Shown: positions 24,031 through 33,132 of the stretch, in pieces | Layout of the letters: every line of letters starts with the position of its first letter | Numbering within the stretch: the first letter of the stretch is position 1 | Origin: Streptomyces sp. NBC_01224 | GTDB taxonomy: Bacteria; Actinomycetota; Actinomycetes; Streptomycetales; Streptomycetaceae | DNA: 64,000 nt | Direction: 5' to 3' | NCBI RefSeq assembly: GCF_036002945.1 | Contig: NZ_CP108530.1 | Coordinates: 287,543-351,542, forward strand | Notes under the pieces: model-generated | Database searches by the model: none | The model's input: only the letters and a program-made list of their open reading frames with translations | What the model was told of the DNA's origin: nothing | Translations under genes and position numbers: made by a program

Positions 24031-25599
24031 TCAGGCATGGCCGGCCTGGGGTTCGTCGTCGGTGAGAAGTCCGAGGCCGGGGTAGTACTTCTTGCCGCTG
24101 GACTTCATCATGTCGGCGGGTGAGGCGAGGGAGAGTTCCTGGCGTACGCGGGTGGCGAAGGCGCGGGCGGTGGCGGGGCGGATGCCTTCGCCGGCGCTGC
24201 ACCAGCTGCTGTAGGTGGCATACAGCAGGCCTTGTTCAACGCGGAGGTCGCCCAGGGCACGTTCGGCGACGCGGTCGCCGTTGTCGGTGGTGCAGCATTC
24301 GGTGAGGAAGCGGCCGATGTGGTCTTCGGTGGTGGCGTAGGCCTCGGTAGCGCTGCGGACGGTCGCGGGTCCGGCGAGAGGGTCGCGGGTATCGAGGTAA
24401 AGCTCGGCGCCTTCGATGAGCCACTGCAGAATGCCGGGGCCTTCGCTCTGGACGAGATCCTTGGCCAGGTTGTCGATCTTGCGGGCGGCGGGGACGACGC
24501 GTTCGAAGGGGATCAGGCGGATCCGTCGCCAGAAGGCGTGGCCGCCGGTGCCGACCTCAGGACGGTGGTTGCCGAGCAGCCAGAGTTTGTGGGTGGGGTT
24601 GAAGCTGAAGAAGTCCTGGCGCATGCGGCGGGCCATGATGCGGTCGCCACCGGTCAGGAGCTTGACCCGGGATTCGTCGAACTTGTCGTTGGGCTTCAGT
24701 TCGGAGCACACGACGATGCGCCGGCCGTGGAGTTCGGTGAGTTCGGTGGAGTGCTCGGAGAACTTGCCCTTCTCCATGAGGAAGCCGGGCGGGGCGGCCT
24801 GGGCGTAGTCGCCGAGGATCTGGGTCATGACATCGAGCAGGACGGACTTGCCGTTGGCGCCGGTGCCGTAGAGGAAGGGCAGGACCTGGGCGCCGACGTC
24901 GCCGGTGACGGAGTAGCCGAGGAGCAGGTGGAGGAAGTGGATGGTCTCCTCGCCCTTGGCGTCGTCGCCGAAGGTGTCGTGGAGGAAGCGGTGCCAGCGG
25001 GGGGTGGGCATCGTCTCGGGGGCGACGCTGGTGGCCCGGGAGTGCATGTCGGCTTCGGGGTCGGGCTTGTGGAGGTGGCCGGTGTGGAGGTCGACGACGC
25101 CGCCCGGGGTGCACAGGGCGTAGGGGTCGCCGTCCAGGACGTCGGGGTCCAGAGCGAGTGCCGGGGAGGCTTTGGCCTGGGTGAGCATGGCCTTGATACC
25201 GGGGGTCGACATGGAGCGTCGGCGGTGGGAAGCGAGGTCGCGGTCGGTGAACTGGCCGGTCGGGTCGGTGGCGGGCATCTGCTCGGCCAGATCACCCGCC
25301 GCCCATACTGCGGCCTTCTCACCTCCGGTGCGCTTCCAGCGGTACTGGTCCCAGTGGTACCAGCCAAGGCCTTCGACGTGGCGGAACTGGTCGCCGAACA
25401 TCACCGCGAACAACTTGGCGTTGCCGCGGTCGGTGAGCAGTCCCGGAAGCTGGCCCGACTGCGTTGGTGGCTCGTGAACGGCCGCGGTAGCGGTTCTCTG
25501 TTGGGCGGGCAGGCTGGGGTGTGCCGCCTGGACTTCGAGATCGAGCATCTGCTGCGCTGCGGCAGTGGCGTCGAAGCGTGGGCTGTCGGCGCTGCTCAT
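24031..25599 (-). CDS. P4/D5-family phage or plasmid primase-helicase
   Basis: The 522-residue protein has a DUF5906/D5-like organisation. An N-terminal region with FGDQFRHVEGLGWYHWDQYR is followed by the superfamily-3 helicase core: FLYGTGANGKSVLLDVMTQI (Walker A), RIVVCSELKPNDKFDESRVK (Walker B region), LLTGGDRIMARRM and KLWLLGNHRPEV (sensor). Such proteins unwind DNA at plasmid or phage origins. The start overlaps the primase-polymerase stop by ATGA. Iteron-like repeats lie beyond the upstream gene. Confidence 0.85.
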   Translation of the reverse strand: MSSADSPRFDATAAAQQMLDLEVQAAHPSLPAQQRTATAAVHEPPTQSGQLPGLLTDRGNAKLFAVMFGDQFRHVEGLGWYHWDQYRWKRTGGEKAAVWAAGDLAEQMPATDPTGQFTDRDLASHRRRSMSTPGIKAMLTQAKASPALALDPDVLDGDPYALCTPGGVVDLHTGHLHKPDPEADMHSRATSVAPETMPTPRWHRFLHDTFGDDAKGEETIHFLHLLLGYSVTGDVGAQVLPFLYGTGANGKSVLLDVMTQILGDYAQAAPPGFLMEKGKFSEHSTELTELHGRRIVVCSELKPNDKFDESRVKLLTGGDRIMARRMRQDFFSFNPTHKLWLLGNHRPEVGTGGHAFWRRIRLIPFERVVPAARKIDNLAKDLVQSEGPGILQWLIEGAELYLDTRDPLAGPATVRSATEAYATTEDHIGRFLTECCTTDNGDRVAERALGDLRVEQGLLYATYSSWCSAGEGIRPATARAFATRVRQELSLASPADMMKSSGKKYYPGLGLLTDDEPQAGHA

Positions 25600-26672
25600 G
25601 GGCGTCCTTTGAAATGGAGCGGCCGGCTTGCGCCGGCGGACAGGGCAGAGGTGATGACGGCGAGGCTGTGGCGGCTGCGATGGGGACGAGCAGCGTCGGC
25701 TGCCGCGGTCAGCAAGTTGCGTGCTTCGCTGTCGGTGAGGTGGCCGGAGGCGATCAGGCCGCCGGCGGTGTAGGCAGCGCGGTTGAGTTTCTCAGTGAAG
25801 GCGGTGCCCTCAGTGGCGGCAGCGCAGTCCTTCACCTGGTCGAGCAGCGGTTCCAGGAGCCGGTTGGCGCGCTGACGGGCGGGGCGTGGGGAGCCGGGGC
25901 GTGGTGGCGGAACCGGGGCAGGTCCGTTGTTAACCGGGTGGCCTGTGCGCTGGAGTTCGGTGGCAAGCCAGTGGGGCAGGATTGCGGGGAGCCGGGCTGC
26001 GCCGACCGGGCTGTATGTGCCCGCGGAGGTGCGGGTAGCGGGGGTCACAATGTAGCCACCAGTGGACCGGACATCGACTTGCCAGGCGAGGGCGACCTTC
26101 GGGCTGGAACCCACCGAGGAGCGGTAGCGCGGGCCTTCAGAGGGAGTCCGGTACCAGACGTGCAATCCGCCTGACGGAGTTCGCACGCGCAGGGTGGAGT
26201 TGTCGTCTGCTGGGCTTTGCTGGTTGCGGAGCGCGGCCAGCAGGGCGAGGGTGTCGAACCCAGAGGCAAGGCCTGCCAGGTTGACGCTCTCGTGGATCGG
26301 GATGCCGGGCAGAAGCCGGTTCCGGTCGGGGACTTCGGCGCTGTGAGCGTCGATGTCGAGGACGACGAGGCCTGCCGGACCACAGGAGACTCCGACTCCG
26401 AGTGTGGGGTGTTTGCCCCACCAGGCGTCCAGGAGAGCAAGTTTCGTGGTCGCTGCGTGAAAGCCGTGGCACCACCGGCCTGCTGGATGGCAGGGACAAT
26501 CCTGAGGGCGGTGGGGCTCGTCCCGGCACGTCGGGCAGTTGGCGGCCGGGGTCTTGCGGCCAGGGGCCAGCGGGTGCACTGGCCAGCCGTTCCCGGCGCA
26601 CCAGCGGGCAACGTCGTAGGGACTCGCGGTTCCCGTGGAGCGGGGAACGCTGGTCTCACTTTGACGCGGCAC
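25596..26672 (-). CDS. Bifunctional DNA primase/polymerase (prim-pol)
   Basis: The GTG at 26672 is chosen because AAGGA lies eight bases upstream. The 358-residue product has the prim-pol pattern: WCAGNGWPVHPLAPGRKTPA, a cysteine cluster (CPTCRDEPHRPQDCPC), WWGKHPTLGVGVSCGPAGLV, the catalytic VLDIDAHSAE and LRVRTPSGGLHVWYRTP. It would make primers for plasmid replication and is translationally coupled to the D5-type helicase. Its upstream region carries the repeats of a likely origin. Confidence 0.8.
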   Translation of the reverse strand: MPRQSETSVPRSTGTASPYDVARWCAGNGWPVHPLAPGRKTPAANCPTCRDEPHRPQDCPCHPAGRWCHGFHAATTKLALLDAWWGKHPTLGVGVSCGPAGLVVLDIDAHSAEVPDRNRLLPGIPIHESVNLAGLASGFDTLALLAALRNQQSPADDNSTLRVRTPSGGLHVWYRTPSEGPRYRSSVGSSPKVALAWQVDVRSTGGYIVTPATRTSAGTYSPVGAARLPAILPHWLATELQRTGHPVNNGPAPVPPPRPGSPRPARQRANRLLEPLLDQVKDCAAATEGTAFTEKLNRAAYTAGGLIASGHLTDSEARNLLTAAADAARPHRSRHSLAVITSALSAGASRPLHFKGRP

Positions 26673-26699
26673 GCTGATCGTCCTTGCCGAGGGGCTAAT

Positions 26700-27240
26700 A
26701 GCCTGTTCAGTCCCTAAGGTAAAAGACCAGGTCACAGCGTTGCTACTGCCAGGCGAGGGACCGAAGGGACTGAGATTTCCAATGAGGTCAGAGCCTACAT
26801 CAGCGGTCTGGGCGCGGGTGTAGCCGTTTCCCGACTTGGGTCCCTTCAGTCCCTTCGCCACCTGGGGAGTTGGCATGCCTGCTTCTTGGACAAAGCGGCT
26901 GATCAGGCCAGTCAGCCGGGCGTGTCGGGTCCTGGCGTCTGGCGGGGTAGAGAGGGACTGAAGGCTTCAGGCACATTTTGGTCCCCGGTTCAGTCCCTCA
27001 CGGAAAAGCGCAGGTCACAGGGCATTTGAGGCTCGACCGAGGGACCGAAGGGACTGAAAGTCGCAGTTATGAACTGCTCACGATAGAAGACCTCATGTCT
27101 CACGCGTCCGCATGCACGCGCACCCGTGATGATCGGAACTGGGTTTTTCGGTCCCTTCAGTCCCTTGAGTCCCCCGCCCAGACAGAGCAGATGCCTCTGA
27201 GCTGCGCTTTTGTCGAGGGACCGAACCAGGGACTCAACGA
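26700..27240. other. Putative replication origin with iteron-like repeats
   Basis: No gene lies here. The 18-bp sequence AGGGACCGAAGGGACTGA occurs at 26756-26773 and 27040-27057. Its inverse is at 26839-26855 and 27149-27166. Half-copies lie at 26706, 26952, 26988 and 27214. GGTCACAG also occurs near 26730 and 27013. Repeats of this kind upstream of prim-pol and helicase genes suggest an origin or an operator array; this is inference. Confidence 0.6.
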
Positions 27241-27315
27241 GACCGATCTCCGCGCAGGGAACTCTGAAGCGTGGAGACTAGAGCCAGGGGAAGAGCATGC
27301 CCTGTGCTCACCGCA

Positions 27316-27890
27316 GTGAACGATGCCGCTGGGGGCGAGGTCGGCGAGATGCTCCTCCTCGGTCCACGGCTGACTCAAAGATGCCCTGGAACGCTGGACC
27401 GCCTGGAGTTCTACTCCAGCGACGACCGGCCCTGGACCTGCCTCAGACTGTGTACTGCGTACTGTTCGCACTGCGCTCTCGCAGCGAGTCCGGTGGCCGG
27501 ATCGAGATGGGCCAGAATCAGATCGCGGCCCTGCTGGGCCTGAGCCGCCCCAGCGTCACGTCCGGCCTCCGTGAACTGATACTCGCTCGCCTGGTCACCA
27601 AGCAGCGCAACGGCGTGTACCGGATCAACGCGATGCTCGCCGGCTACGAGTCGACTGCAGCGGCGCAGCGCGCCATCGATGACATGGACGTCGACGACCG
27701 ACTGGACGACCCGGACTTCGCCGCCCGGTACCACCAGGCCGTCGAGGACTACCGCGAACAGCTCGCCCTCGAACGCCGCAAGAAAGCCGGGTCGTGCAAA
27801 TGCTGCGCTGCACCACGAACCACCATCCCAGCCACCACCACGACGATCAGCAGCACCATGCAGCAGCCGCAGGTGACCTCTGACAAGTAA
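27316..27890 (+). CDS. Winged-helix replication/regulatory protein, probable frameshift
   Basis: From GTG 27316 the product reads GEVGEMLLLGPRLTQR and LEFYSSDDRP. Continuation then requires a shift near 27425-27440 into the frame that reads DLPQTVYCVLFALRSRSESG, GQNQIAALLGLSRPSVTSGL and ARLVTKQRNGVYRINAMLAGY. The second part is a clear winged helix resembling RepL/MarR-type plasmid proteins. Facing the origin repeats, it could be a replication initiator or its regulator. If the shift is real the gene is broken; if not, the start lies inside. Confidence 0.5.
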
Positions 27891-27946
27891 TCTTGACCGA
27901 TTGCCAGACGACTTTGACCGCCCGGTTCAGGCCGCTTCGTCTGTTC

Positions 27947-28162
27947 CTACTCGCCGTCGCTGGTGGTCCGGTTCAGACTCTGGCGCCGGTTCTTCTCGGA
28001 GCGACGCACCAGCTCGCTCGCGGCGAGCGTCACGGTCGCCACGCCGCGGACCCAGCGGGGCCCGCCGCGCTCCGCCCACACCACACACGCACACCCGCCG
28101 GCGGCGAGCACCAAGACGCCGAGCAGCACCAGGCCGACCATGTTCCCCACCTCTGCGTTCAT
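27947..28162 (-). CDS. Small single-pass membrane protein
   Basis: The 71-residue product from ATG 28162 starts MNAEVGNMVGLVLLGVLVLA, a strong N-terminal transmembrane helix, followed by a basic tail (RRSEKNRRQSLNRTTSD). No family was recognised. It is convergent with the winged-helix gene. Confidence 0.5.
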   Translation of the reverse strand: MNAEVGNMVGLVLLGVLVLAAGGCACVVWAERGGPRWVRGVATVTLAASELVRRSEKNRRQSLNRTTSDGE

Positions 28163-28474
28163 TCGTACGGTCCCGCTGATCATCTCAGGCCGGGAAGGGG
28201 CCCAACGGGATGTCCGACCAAAACGACACCTGGCTCACAGAGGACCATCGGTCAAGATCACTTGTCAGAGGACAGCAGGCCCTGGCCGACGGCTGCTCTC
28301 ACAGCTATCGCACCTCACAGAGCAGCGCGCCTACCTGGGGAAATGGGCTGCGAGGGGGCGGCGGGCGCACACCTACGATTCCTGTCTCACTGGACGCTGC
28401 CGCGCATCTGACCTGCCGCACTGGCGCGCGAAGCGATCTCAGCCGCGACGGTCAGGGGGACGGGAGCGTGCTTC
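28163..28474. other. Non-coding gap
   Basis: I found no protein-like frame, repeat or strong hairpin. The base composition is slightly less GC-rich than the flanks. It may hold the promoter of the small membrane protein gene. Confidence 0.4.
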
Positions 28475-29068
28475 TCAGGAGTGGGGTGTCATTCCTTGCG
28501 GGTCGTTCTGCGGGGCGTACGTCTTCATTGTCTTGTCTGTCATGAGTGCTGAGATCCGGAGCCATTCCTGGTGTTCCACTTCGGCGGTGCGGAGCCATTC
28601 CTCGGCTCGGTAGCTGTCCAGTGCCTGCCCGGCGATGTCGCGCTGGTATTCCTGTGCGTCCTCAGCGGCGCGAGCGACGTCCTGGAAATACACGTCCTTA
28701 AAGCCTTCGGCGATGATTCCAGGCATCTCCTGGTCGCTGGCCCCGGCGTCGCGGGCGTCGAACAGGCGCTGCGCGTACGTCGCGGGGAGGCGGACAGTGA
28801 GGCGTCGGAAGCGGCCGTCGTCGGTGGTGCCGACCGACGTGGTGTAACCGAAGCGGGCCCGCGTCTCCACGGTGATCCCGGTGGCGGCGGCCTGCTTCCG
28901 CCGACGCTTGCGGACCTGAGGCTGCCAGCGGGACCGGACGGCGCTGTCGATCTTCGCGGCGATGTCCTTGGGCGGGTGCTTGCGCTCGCCCTTGCGGTAG
29001 CGCTTCACCGACCGCTGGGTCACGCCCAGCTCGGCAGCCACGGCGCGCGTCGTCTTCAGCTGCTTCAT
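28475..29068 (-). CDS. Tpg-like terminal protein homologue, N-terminus lost
   Basis: The reading frame matches telomere terminal protein Tpg along most of its length: MKQLKTTRAVAAELGVTQRS (HTH), KHPPKDIAAKIDSAVRSRWQ, TGITVETRARFGYTTSVGTT and ARDAGASDQEMPGIIAEGFK before VYFQD. Similar residues continue in frame to about 29125 (GQGRINFL) without a start codon, so the usual first ~30 residues are missing. The C-terminus carries ~60 extra residues (QEYQRDIAGQALDSYRAEEW). It may be a decayed or diverged Tpg. Confidence 0.7.
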   Translation of the reverse strand: MKQLKTTRAVAAELGVTQRSVKRYRKGERKHPPKDIAAKIDSAVRSRWQPQVRKRRRKQAAATGITVETRARFGYTTSVGTTDDGRFRRLTVRLPATYAQRLFDARDAGASDQEMPGIIAEGFKDVYFQDVARAAEDAQEYQRDIAGQALDSYRAEEWLRTAEVEHQEWLRISALMTDKTMKTYAPQNDPQGMTPHS

Positions 29069-29232
29069 CAAGAAGTTGATGCGGCCCTGGCCAGCCGCCC
29101 CCGCTGGGACGCGAGAGATCTCGTCGTACCGGTTCTTGGGCCGTCGTACACAGTGTTTCTGGGAGCCGCACGTGCTCGACACAGCGGAATGAGGCCGCCA
29201 AACCCGTCCGGAACGAGATCGGCGGCCGCTGC

Positions 29233-29613
29233 TCAGGCGTTGAGGTCCAGTACGCGGACCGGCTCGCCCTCCCACCGCTTTGGAGCGATGGTGGCGATGA
29301 TCGCTCCGTCGGGGCGGTCGAGGGTGGGCTGCGCCGCGTACTGGCTGTGGGCCGCCGCCCAGGTCTCCTGCCGGGCGATGGCCAGCGCGGCGGCCAGGTC
29401 CAGGTCCAGGACGGTGATACCCGGCATTGCGGCCAGGTGCTCGGCCGTGCCGGGCCGGGCGCGGCCGGCTTCGACGAGCGCGCACGCCGGGGCGTACAGG
29501 AACCAGCCGGATTCGGCGTGGGCTCGGTGGATGAGGCGGGAAGCGAGGACGTTGCCCTGGCCGGTCGCGGCCAGGGCCGTGTCGTCCAGAACGATATGCA
29601 TGGCGTCGCTCAC
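29233..29613 (-). CDS. PIN-domain toxin-like protein
   Basis: The 126-residue product starts MSDAMHIVLDDTALAATGQG, with the first acidic pair of a PIN nuclease. It continues ALVEAGRARPGTAEHLAAMP and ends with TLDRPDGAIIATIAP, where an Asp near residue 105 fits the last acidic position. PIN toxins of the VapC type cleave RNA. The gene overlaps the preceding frame by ATGA, as in antitoxin-toxin operons, but that partner is truncated. Confidence 0.65.
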   Translation of the reverse strand: MSDAMHIVLDDTALAATGQGNVLASRLIHRAHAESGWFLYAPACALVEAGRARPGTAEHLAAMPGITVLDLDLAAALAIARQETWAAAHSQYAAQPTLDRPDGAIIATIAPKRWEGEPVRVLDLNA

Positions 29614-29750
29614 CGGGCCGTCACCCGGGCCAGGCGCCGGTCCAGCTCACTGTCCAGGTCATCCTGTTCAGCCGGGGTGGGTGAGTAGCCGTTCCACTCC
29701 TCCAACGCGGCCCGGGCCTTCTCGGCACGTTCTGCACGCCTGCAAAATCC
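29610..29750 (-). pseudogene. Antitoxin remnant upstream of the PIN gene
   Basis: About 45 codons (AERAEKARAALEEWNGYSPT, then PAEQDDLDSELDRRLARV) form the C-terminus of a small antitoxin-like protein coupled to the PIN gene by ATGA. Upstream of about 29750 the sequence becomes an IS5-like transposase remnant on the other strand. The N-terminal DNA-binding part and promoter are therefore lost. Confidence 0.55.
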
Positions 29751-30205
29751 ATCTCGCCGGCGAAGGCGGTTGTCGCCCCATGGCCTTTCCTTCTCACGCC
29801 AAAGCAGTGGGGCGACGCGCCGCAGATGATCGACGTCCTCGAACGTATCCTCGTTTCCCGTCCGCACGGCGGTCACCCCCGCACCAGGCCGGACCACCTC
29901 GGCGGCGACAAGGCATACAGCTCACGCCGCAACCGCCGCTACTTGCGAAGACGCCAGATCAAGCACACCATCCCTGAGCCGAGGGACCAGCGGGCCAACC
30001 GCAAACGGCGCGGAAGCAAGGGCGGTCGCCCCACCGACTTCGACAGCGAGATCTGCAAACGCCGCGACGAGGTCGAACGCACGATCAATCGGCTCAAGAA
30101 CTCCCGAGCCGTCGCCACGCGCTACGACAAGAGGGCCCACGGCTTCCCTGGCACAGTCACGGCCACGGCGATCCGGCTCTGGCTGCGTACCCGATGCATG
30201 CTCAG
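29740..30205 (+). pseudogene. IS5-family transposase, C-terminal remnant
   Basis: The plus strand reads LHACKIHLAGEGGCRPMAF. After a frameshift it reads MIDVLERILVSRPHGGHPRT, LGGDKAYSSRRNRRYLRRR, KHTIPEPRDQRANRKRRGSK and CKRRDEVERTINRLKNSRAV. The last includes the DDE-family glutamate region (the E of VERTINRLK). The 5' half is missing. Its insertion or recombination truncated the adjacent antitoxin gene. Confidence 0.75.
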
Positions 30206-31032
30206 CGTGCAGGGCCTGCCAGGAGTAGGGCGTTGAGGGTGGCGTAGTCGAGTCCGCCCTCTACGGCGCTCGTCGTGCCTTGGGCCAGTAGCTCACGGGC
30301 AGCTCGTGCGGCCAGCCCGTACGCTGCCTCGGCGATCGAGGATCCCGCGCTGATACGGGCGATTCCCGCCCCGGCGAACTCGGACACGGGCAGTGCTCCA
30401 GGGCCGGCCAGGACGTTCACTGGCAGGGGCTGAGAGTCCACGAGCGACCTGACCGCCTCGGCGGCCAATGCGCCGAGAACGAAGATGCCGTCCGCGCCAG
30501 CTGCCGCGTAGGCGCGGGCGCGAGCCAGCGTCTCGTCCAGCCAGGCCGTGCGGTTGTCGGGCGTCAGGCGGTGCGTGTCGATGCGGGCGTTGATGAACAG
30601 CGGGACGCCGGTCTCGTCCGCGGCCCTGCGGGCCGCCGCGATCCGTTCAGCCTGCTCGGCAACGGGACGCAGGGTGTCCTCCAGGTTGATGCCCACAGCT
30701 CCGGCTGCCAAGACGCCGCGCACGGTCTCGGCCACACCTGCCGGGTCGGTCGCGTAGCCGCGTTCGATGTCGGCGGTGACCGGCACGTCGACGACGGCCG
30801 TGATCCGTGTGATTGCGTCCAGTGCCTGGTCACGCGTCAGACGGTCGCCGTCGCCGTGGCCGAGTGACCAGGCGATCCCGGCGCTGGTGGTCGCGATTGC
30901 GGGGGCACCGGCGTGCGCCACCACTCGGGCGGACGCCGCGTCCCATGCATTGGGCAGGACCACCGGCGTTCCCGGTACGTGCAGAGAGCGGAACAGCTGT
31001 GCTTTGTCGAGAAGCGTTGCCATGTGCGGCAT
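30202..31032 (-). CDS. PEP mutase/isocitrate lyase-family protein
   Basis: The 276-residue TIM-barrel protein has LPNAWDAASARVVAHAGAPA, TSAGIAWSLGHGDGDRLTRD, VPVTADIERGYATDPAGVAE and GINLEDTLRPVAEQAERIAA, the signature of the oxaloacetate decarboxylase/PEP mutase superfamily. The usual KDGCH-type lyase motif is not evident, so the reaction (often C-C or P-C bond cleavage) is unassigned. The start could be ATG 31032 or ATG 31023. Its stop overlaps the IS5 remnant, so the gene lies right at the junction. Confidence 0.75.
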   Translation of the reverse strand: MPHMATLLDKAQLFRSLHVPGTPVVLPNAWDAASARVVAHAGAPAIATTSAGIAWSLGHGDGDRLTRDQALDAITRITAVVDVPVTADIERGYATDPAGVAETVRGVLAAGAVGINLEDTLRPVAEQAERIAAARRAADETGVPLFINARIDTHRLTPDNRTAWLDETLARARAYAAAGADGIFVLGALAAEAVRSLVDSQPLPVNVLAGPGALPVSEFAGAGIARISAGSSIAEAAYGLAARAARELLAQGTTSAVEGGLDYATLNALLLAGPAR

Positions 31033-31482
31033 TGCATCATGAGCGTTCGACGAAAGAGCACCGCTTTTTCTCGTCCTGATCCGCCGGACACCCCCTAAAA
31101 AGGTTGTCCCGTAACGGTGGGGCTCAAGTGAGATGATCTCTCATGCCGTCAGTGTGCTCGCGACCACTGACTACGCCCGCGGCGGCAACGCCCATCTTCA
31201 CCTGCCCCGGGCGGGCGGCGACCACCGGCGGGTGCTGGCGGTGCTGAGATTCCCGGAAGGAAACGGCTGGCCCGGGCGCTCGCCGAAGGCCCGGCCGACG
31301 CCGGGGCGGCGAAAAGGTTGGTGTGCGGGGCCGACGGAACCAGGTAACGTCTTTGTCATGTTCTTCCAGACGCCGATTTACGAGTGAGAGCGTGATGGGC
31401 CCCTGCTGACGTTTTTCGACGTCGCCGCCCGTCCCACACCGATGAATCCGTAGATCACTTCACATCATTACCGGGAGAACCC
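31033..31482. other. Non-coding gap with a possible insertion-element end
   Basis: No convincing gene is present. The stretch near 31099-31125 (AAAAAGGTTGTCCCGTAACG) resembles an insertion-sequence edge but has no partner I could find. The rest holds the leader of the DUF6243 gene. Confidence 0.4.
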
Positions 31483-31698
31483 GTGACCGTGAGCAAGAAC
31501 ATCAACAACCCCGTGGGCATGGGCGGCGGCCAGCGCAAGAGGCTGTCCCGCGCCGAACGGCAGAACAACGGTCCGCACCGCAACCTCGACCGCCAGGGTG
31601 CAGCCGACCAGAAGGCGGAGCTGGTGCGCAAGATGCGCGAGAAGGCAGGCGCAGCTGAGGGCGCCGGGCAGGCGGGCGACGACACCGCACAGAGCTGA
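31483..31698 (+). CDS. DUF6243-family small protein
   Basis: The 71-residue basic protein reads VSKNINNPVGMGGGQRKRLS, then RAERQNNGPHRNLDRQGAAD and KAELVRKMREKAG, typical of a small conserved Streptomyces family of unknown function. GTG starts occur at 31483 and 31489; GGGAGAA lies upstream. It is followed by a 17-bp-stem terminator. Confidence 0.75.
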   Translation: MTVSKNINNPVGMGGGQRKRLSRAERQNNGPHRNLDRQGAADQKAELVRKMREKAGAAEGAGQAGDDTAQS

Positions 31699-31730
31699 CG
31701 CACCGCCGCCGCAGGGCGGTACCGCACGGG

Positions 31731-31767
31731 GCAGGGCCCGGACCGCGACGCGCGGTCCGGGCCCTGC
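31731..31767 (+). terminator. Terminator after DUF6243 gene
   Basis: A 17-bp perfect stem (GCAGGGCCCGGACCGCG and its complement) with a 3-base loop starts 33 bases after the stop. Confidence 0.75.
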
Positions 31768-32400
31768 TGCCGTACCGGGGGCGCGTCGTCGAGGTGCCGC
31801 AAACCCCCTCGGGCGTCCGGATGTACCTGCCGCTGCTGGACGGCAGCGACACGGTGGGCGTGATGGCCCTCACCCTGGACGCCGTCGGCGACGACGACCG
31901 GCGGCTGCTGAGTCGGCTCTCCGGCCTGGTCGCCGACATACTGGTCACCAAGGGCGCCTACACCGACCAGTTCTTCCAGGCCCGGCGCCGTGAGCCGATG
32001 AGCATGTCCGCGGAGATCCAGTGGAGCCGTGGAGCCTGCTGCCGCCGACGTCGATGTCCGTGCCGCAGGTCGAGGTGGCCGGCATCCTGGAACCCGCCTA
32101 CCGCGCCGCCGGCGACAGCTTCGACTACGCCCTCAACGACAACATCCTGCACGCGGCCGTGATCGACGCGATGGGCCACGGCCTGGACGCCGCCATGATG
32201 GCGACCGTGGCCGGCGCCTACCGTCATGCCCGGCGCGTCTTCATCAGCCCGGCCGAGAAGTACGCGGTCATGGACGATGTCATCTCGCGGCAGTTCGGGC
32301 CCGACCACTTCGTCACGGCGCAGCTGATGCAGCTGAACATCGCCACCGGTGAGATGGAACTGGTCAACGCCGGCCACCCCGCGCGCTGCCCCCGGTCTGC
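31768..32400 (+). pseudogene. GAF-PP2C phosphatase gene, frameshifted and truncated
   Basis: The frame begins in the GAF domain (LPYRGRVVEVPQTPSGVRMY, then LLDGSDTVGVMALTLDAV) and breaks after EIQWS. The PP2C/SpoIIE part continues in another frame: LLPPTSMSVPQVEVAGILEP, AVIDAMGHGLDAAMMATVAG and MELVNAGHPA. The break is an 8-bp tandem duplication, GTGGAGCC twice (32021-32036). The 5' start and the 3' third are missing. It is related to the gene cut by the left window edge. Confidence 0.75.
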
Positions 32401-33132
32401 TCAGGAGAGGGCGGTCGGTTTGCGGGGCGGCGGGACGGCCCGCAGCAGTTCCCACAGGGGGCGTGAGCCGGACGCCCACACGGCGAGGGTGTGGCGGTCG
32501 ACAACGTGGAGGCGCTGCTGCTTGGCGAAGGCCACGGCGGGCGCGGTGACCCGGCCGTTCGTCACGATGACCGCGATGTCGGCGCTGTGGACCTGGCGGG
32601 CGGTGCCGTTGAGAACCTGAAGTTCCGGTGTGCCGACCGCGGAGCCGGCGAGGCCGTTGCGGCGGTGTTTGCACTGGATCACCCAGCGCCGCCCGTAGGG
32701 ATCGGTGGCCTTCACGTCGGCGCCCAGATCTCCGCCGCCACCCACCCGGACGGCGTCCCGGCAGCCGTCACGGCGCATCAGGTCCCGTACCGCGTCCTCG
32801 AACCGGGAGTGGTGCAGGGCATCCAGTTGGGACAGCCCGTACCGCAGACCCTGCGCGCGGACCGCTTCCCACCGCGCTCTCTGCTGCTTCTGGTAGAGCC
32901 AGCCGCCGCCTGCCAGCACCGCGAGCGCGCCGATGACGATCAGGATCCACCAGTGAGCCAGCAGCCAGTTGACGACGGTCACCGCCAGGGCGATGGCCAG
33001 GGCCGCAGCCACGAGGAGACCGATCATCCGGTCGTCTGCGCGCTGCCGCCGCTTGCTTGGCCTCCGGGTACGCCGCCGCGCCGACGGGCGCCTGGTCGTC
33101 GCCACCCGCCCCCTGCGGGCACGGGGACTCAT
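32401..33132 (-). CDS. Membrane-anchored Mrr-type restriction endonuclease
   Basis: The 243-residue product begins with a very basic segment, then two membrane helices (MIGLLVAAALAIALAVTVVN; WWILIVIGALAVLAGGGWLY). A Mrr_cat nuclease domain follows: LDALHHSRFEDAVRDLMRRD, GGGGDLGADVKATDPYGRRW and VIQCKHR, giving the D...(E/Q)xK site, then ELQVLNGTARQVHSADIAVI. Mrr-like enzymes cut modified or foreign DNA. The start overlaps the stop of a small membrane protein gene by ATGA. Confidence 0.75.
   Translation of the reverse strand: MSPRARRGRVATTRRPSARRRTRRPSKRRQRADDRMIGLLVAAALAIALAVTVVNWLLAHWWILIVIGALAVLAGGGWLYQKQQRARWEAVRAQGLRYGLSQLDALHHSRFEDAVRDLMRRDGCRDAVRVGGGGDLGADVKATDPYGRRWVIQCKHRRNGLAGSAVGTPELQVLNGTARQVHSADIAVIVTNGRVTAPAVAFAKQQRLHVVDRHTLAVWASGSRPLWELLRAVPPPRKPTALS

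Noticed and set aside
31099..31125. Riboswitch or attachment site before DUF6243
   Set aside because: Only a short resemblance to an insertion-sequence edge; no fold or repeat partner was found.
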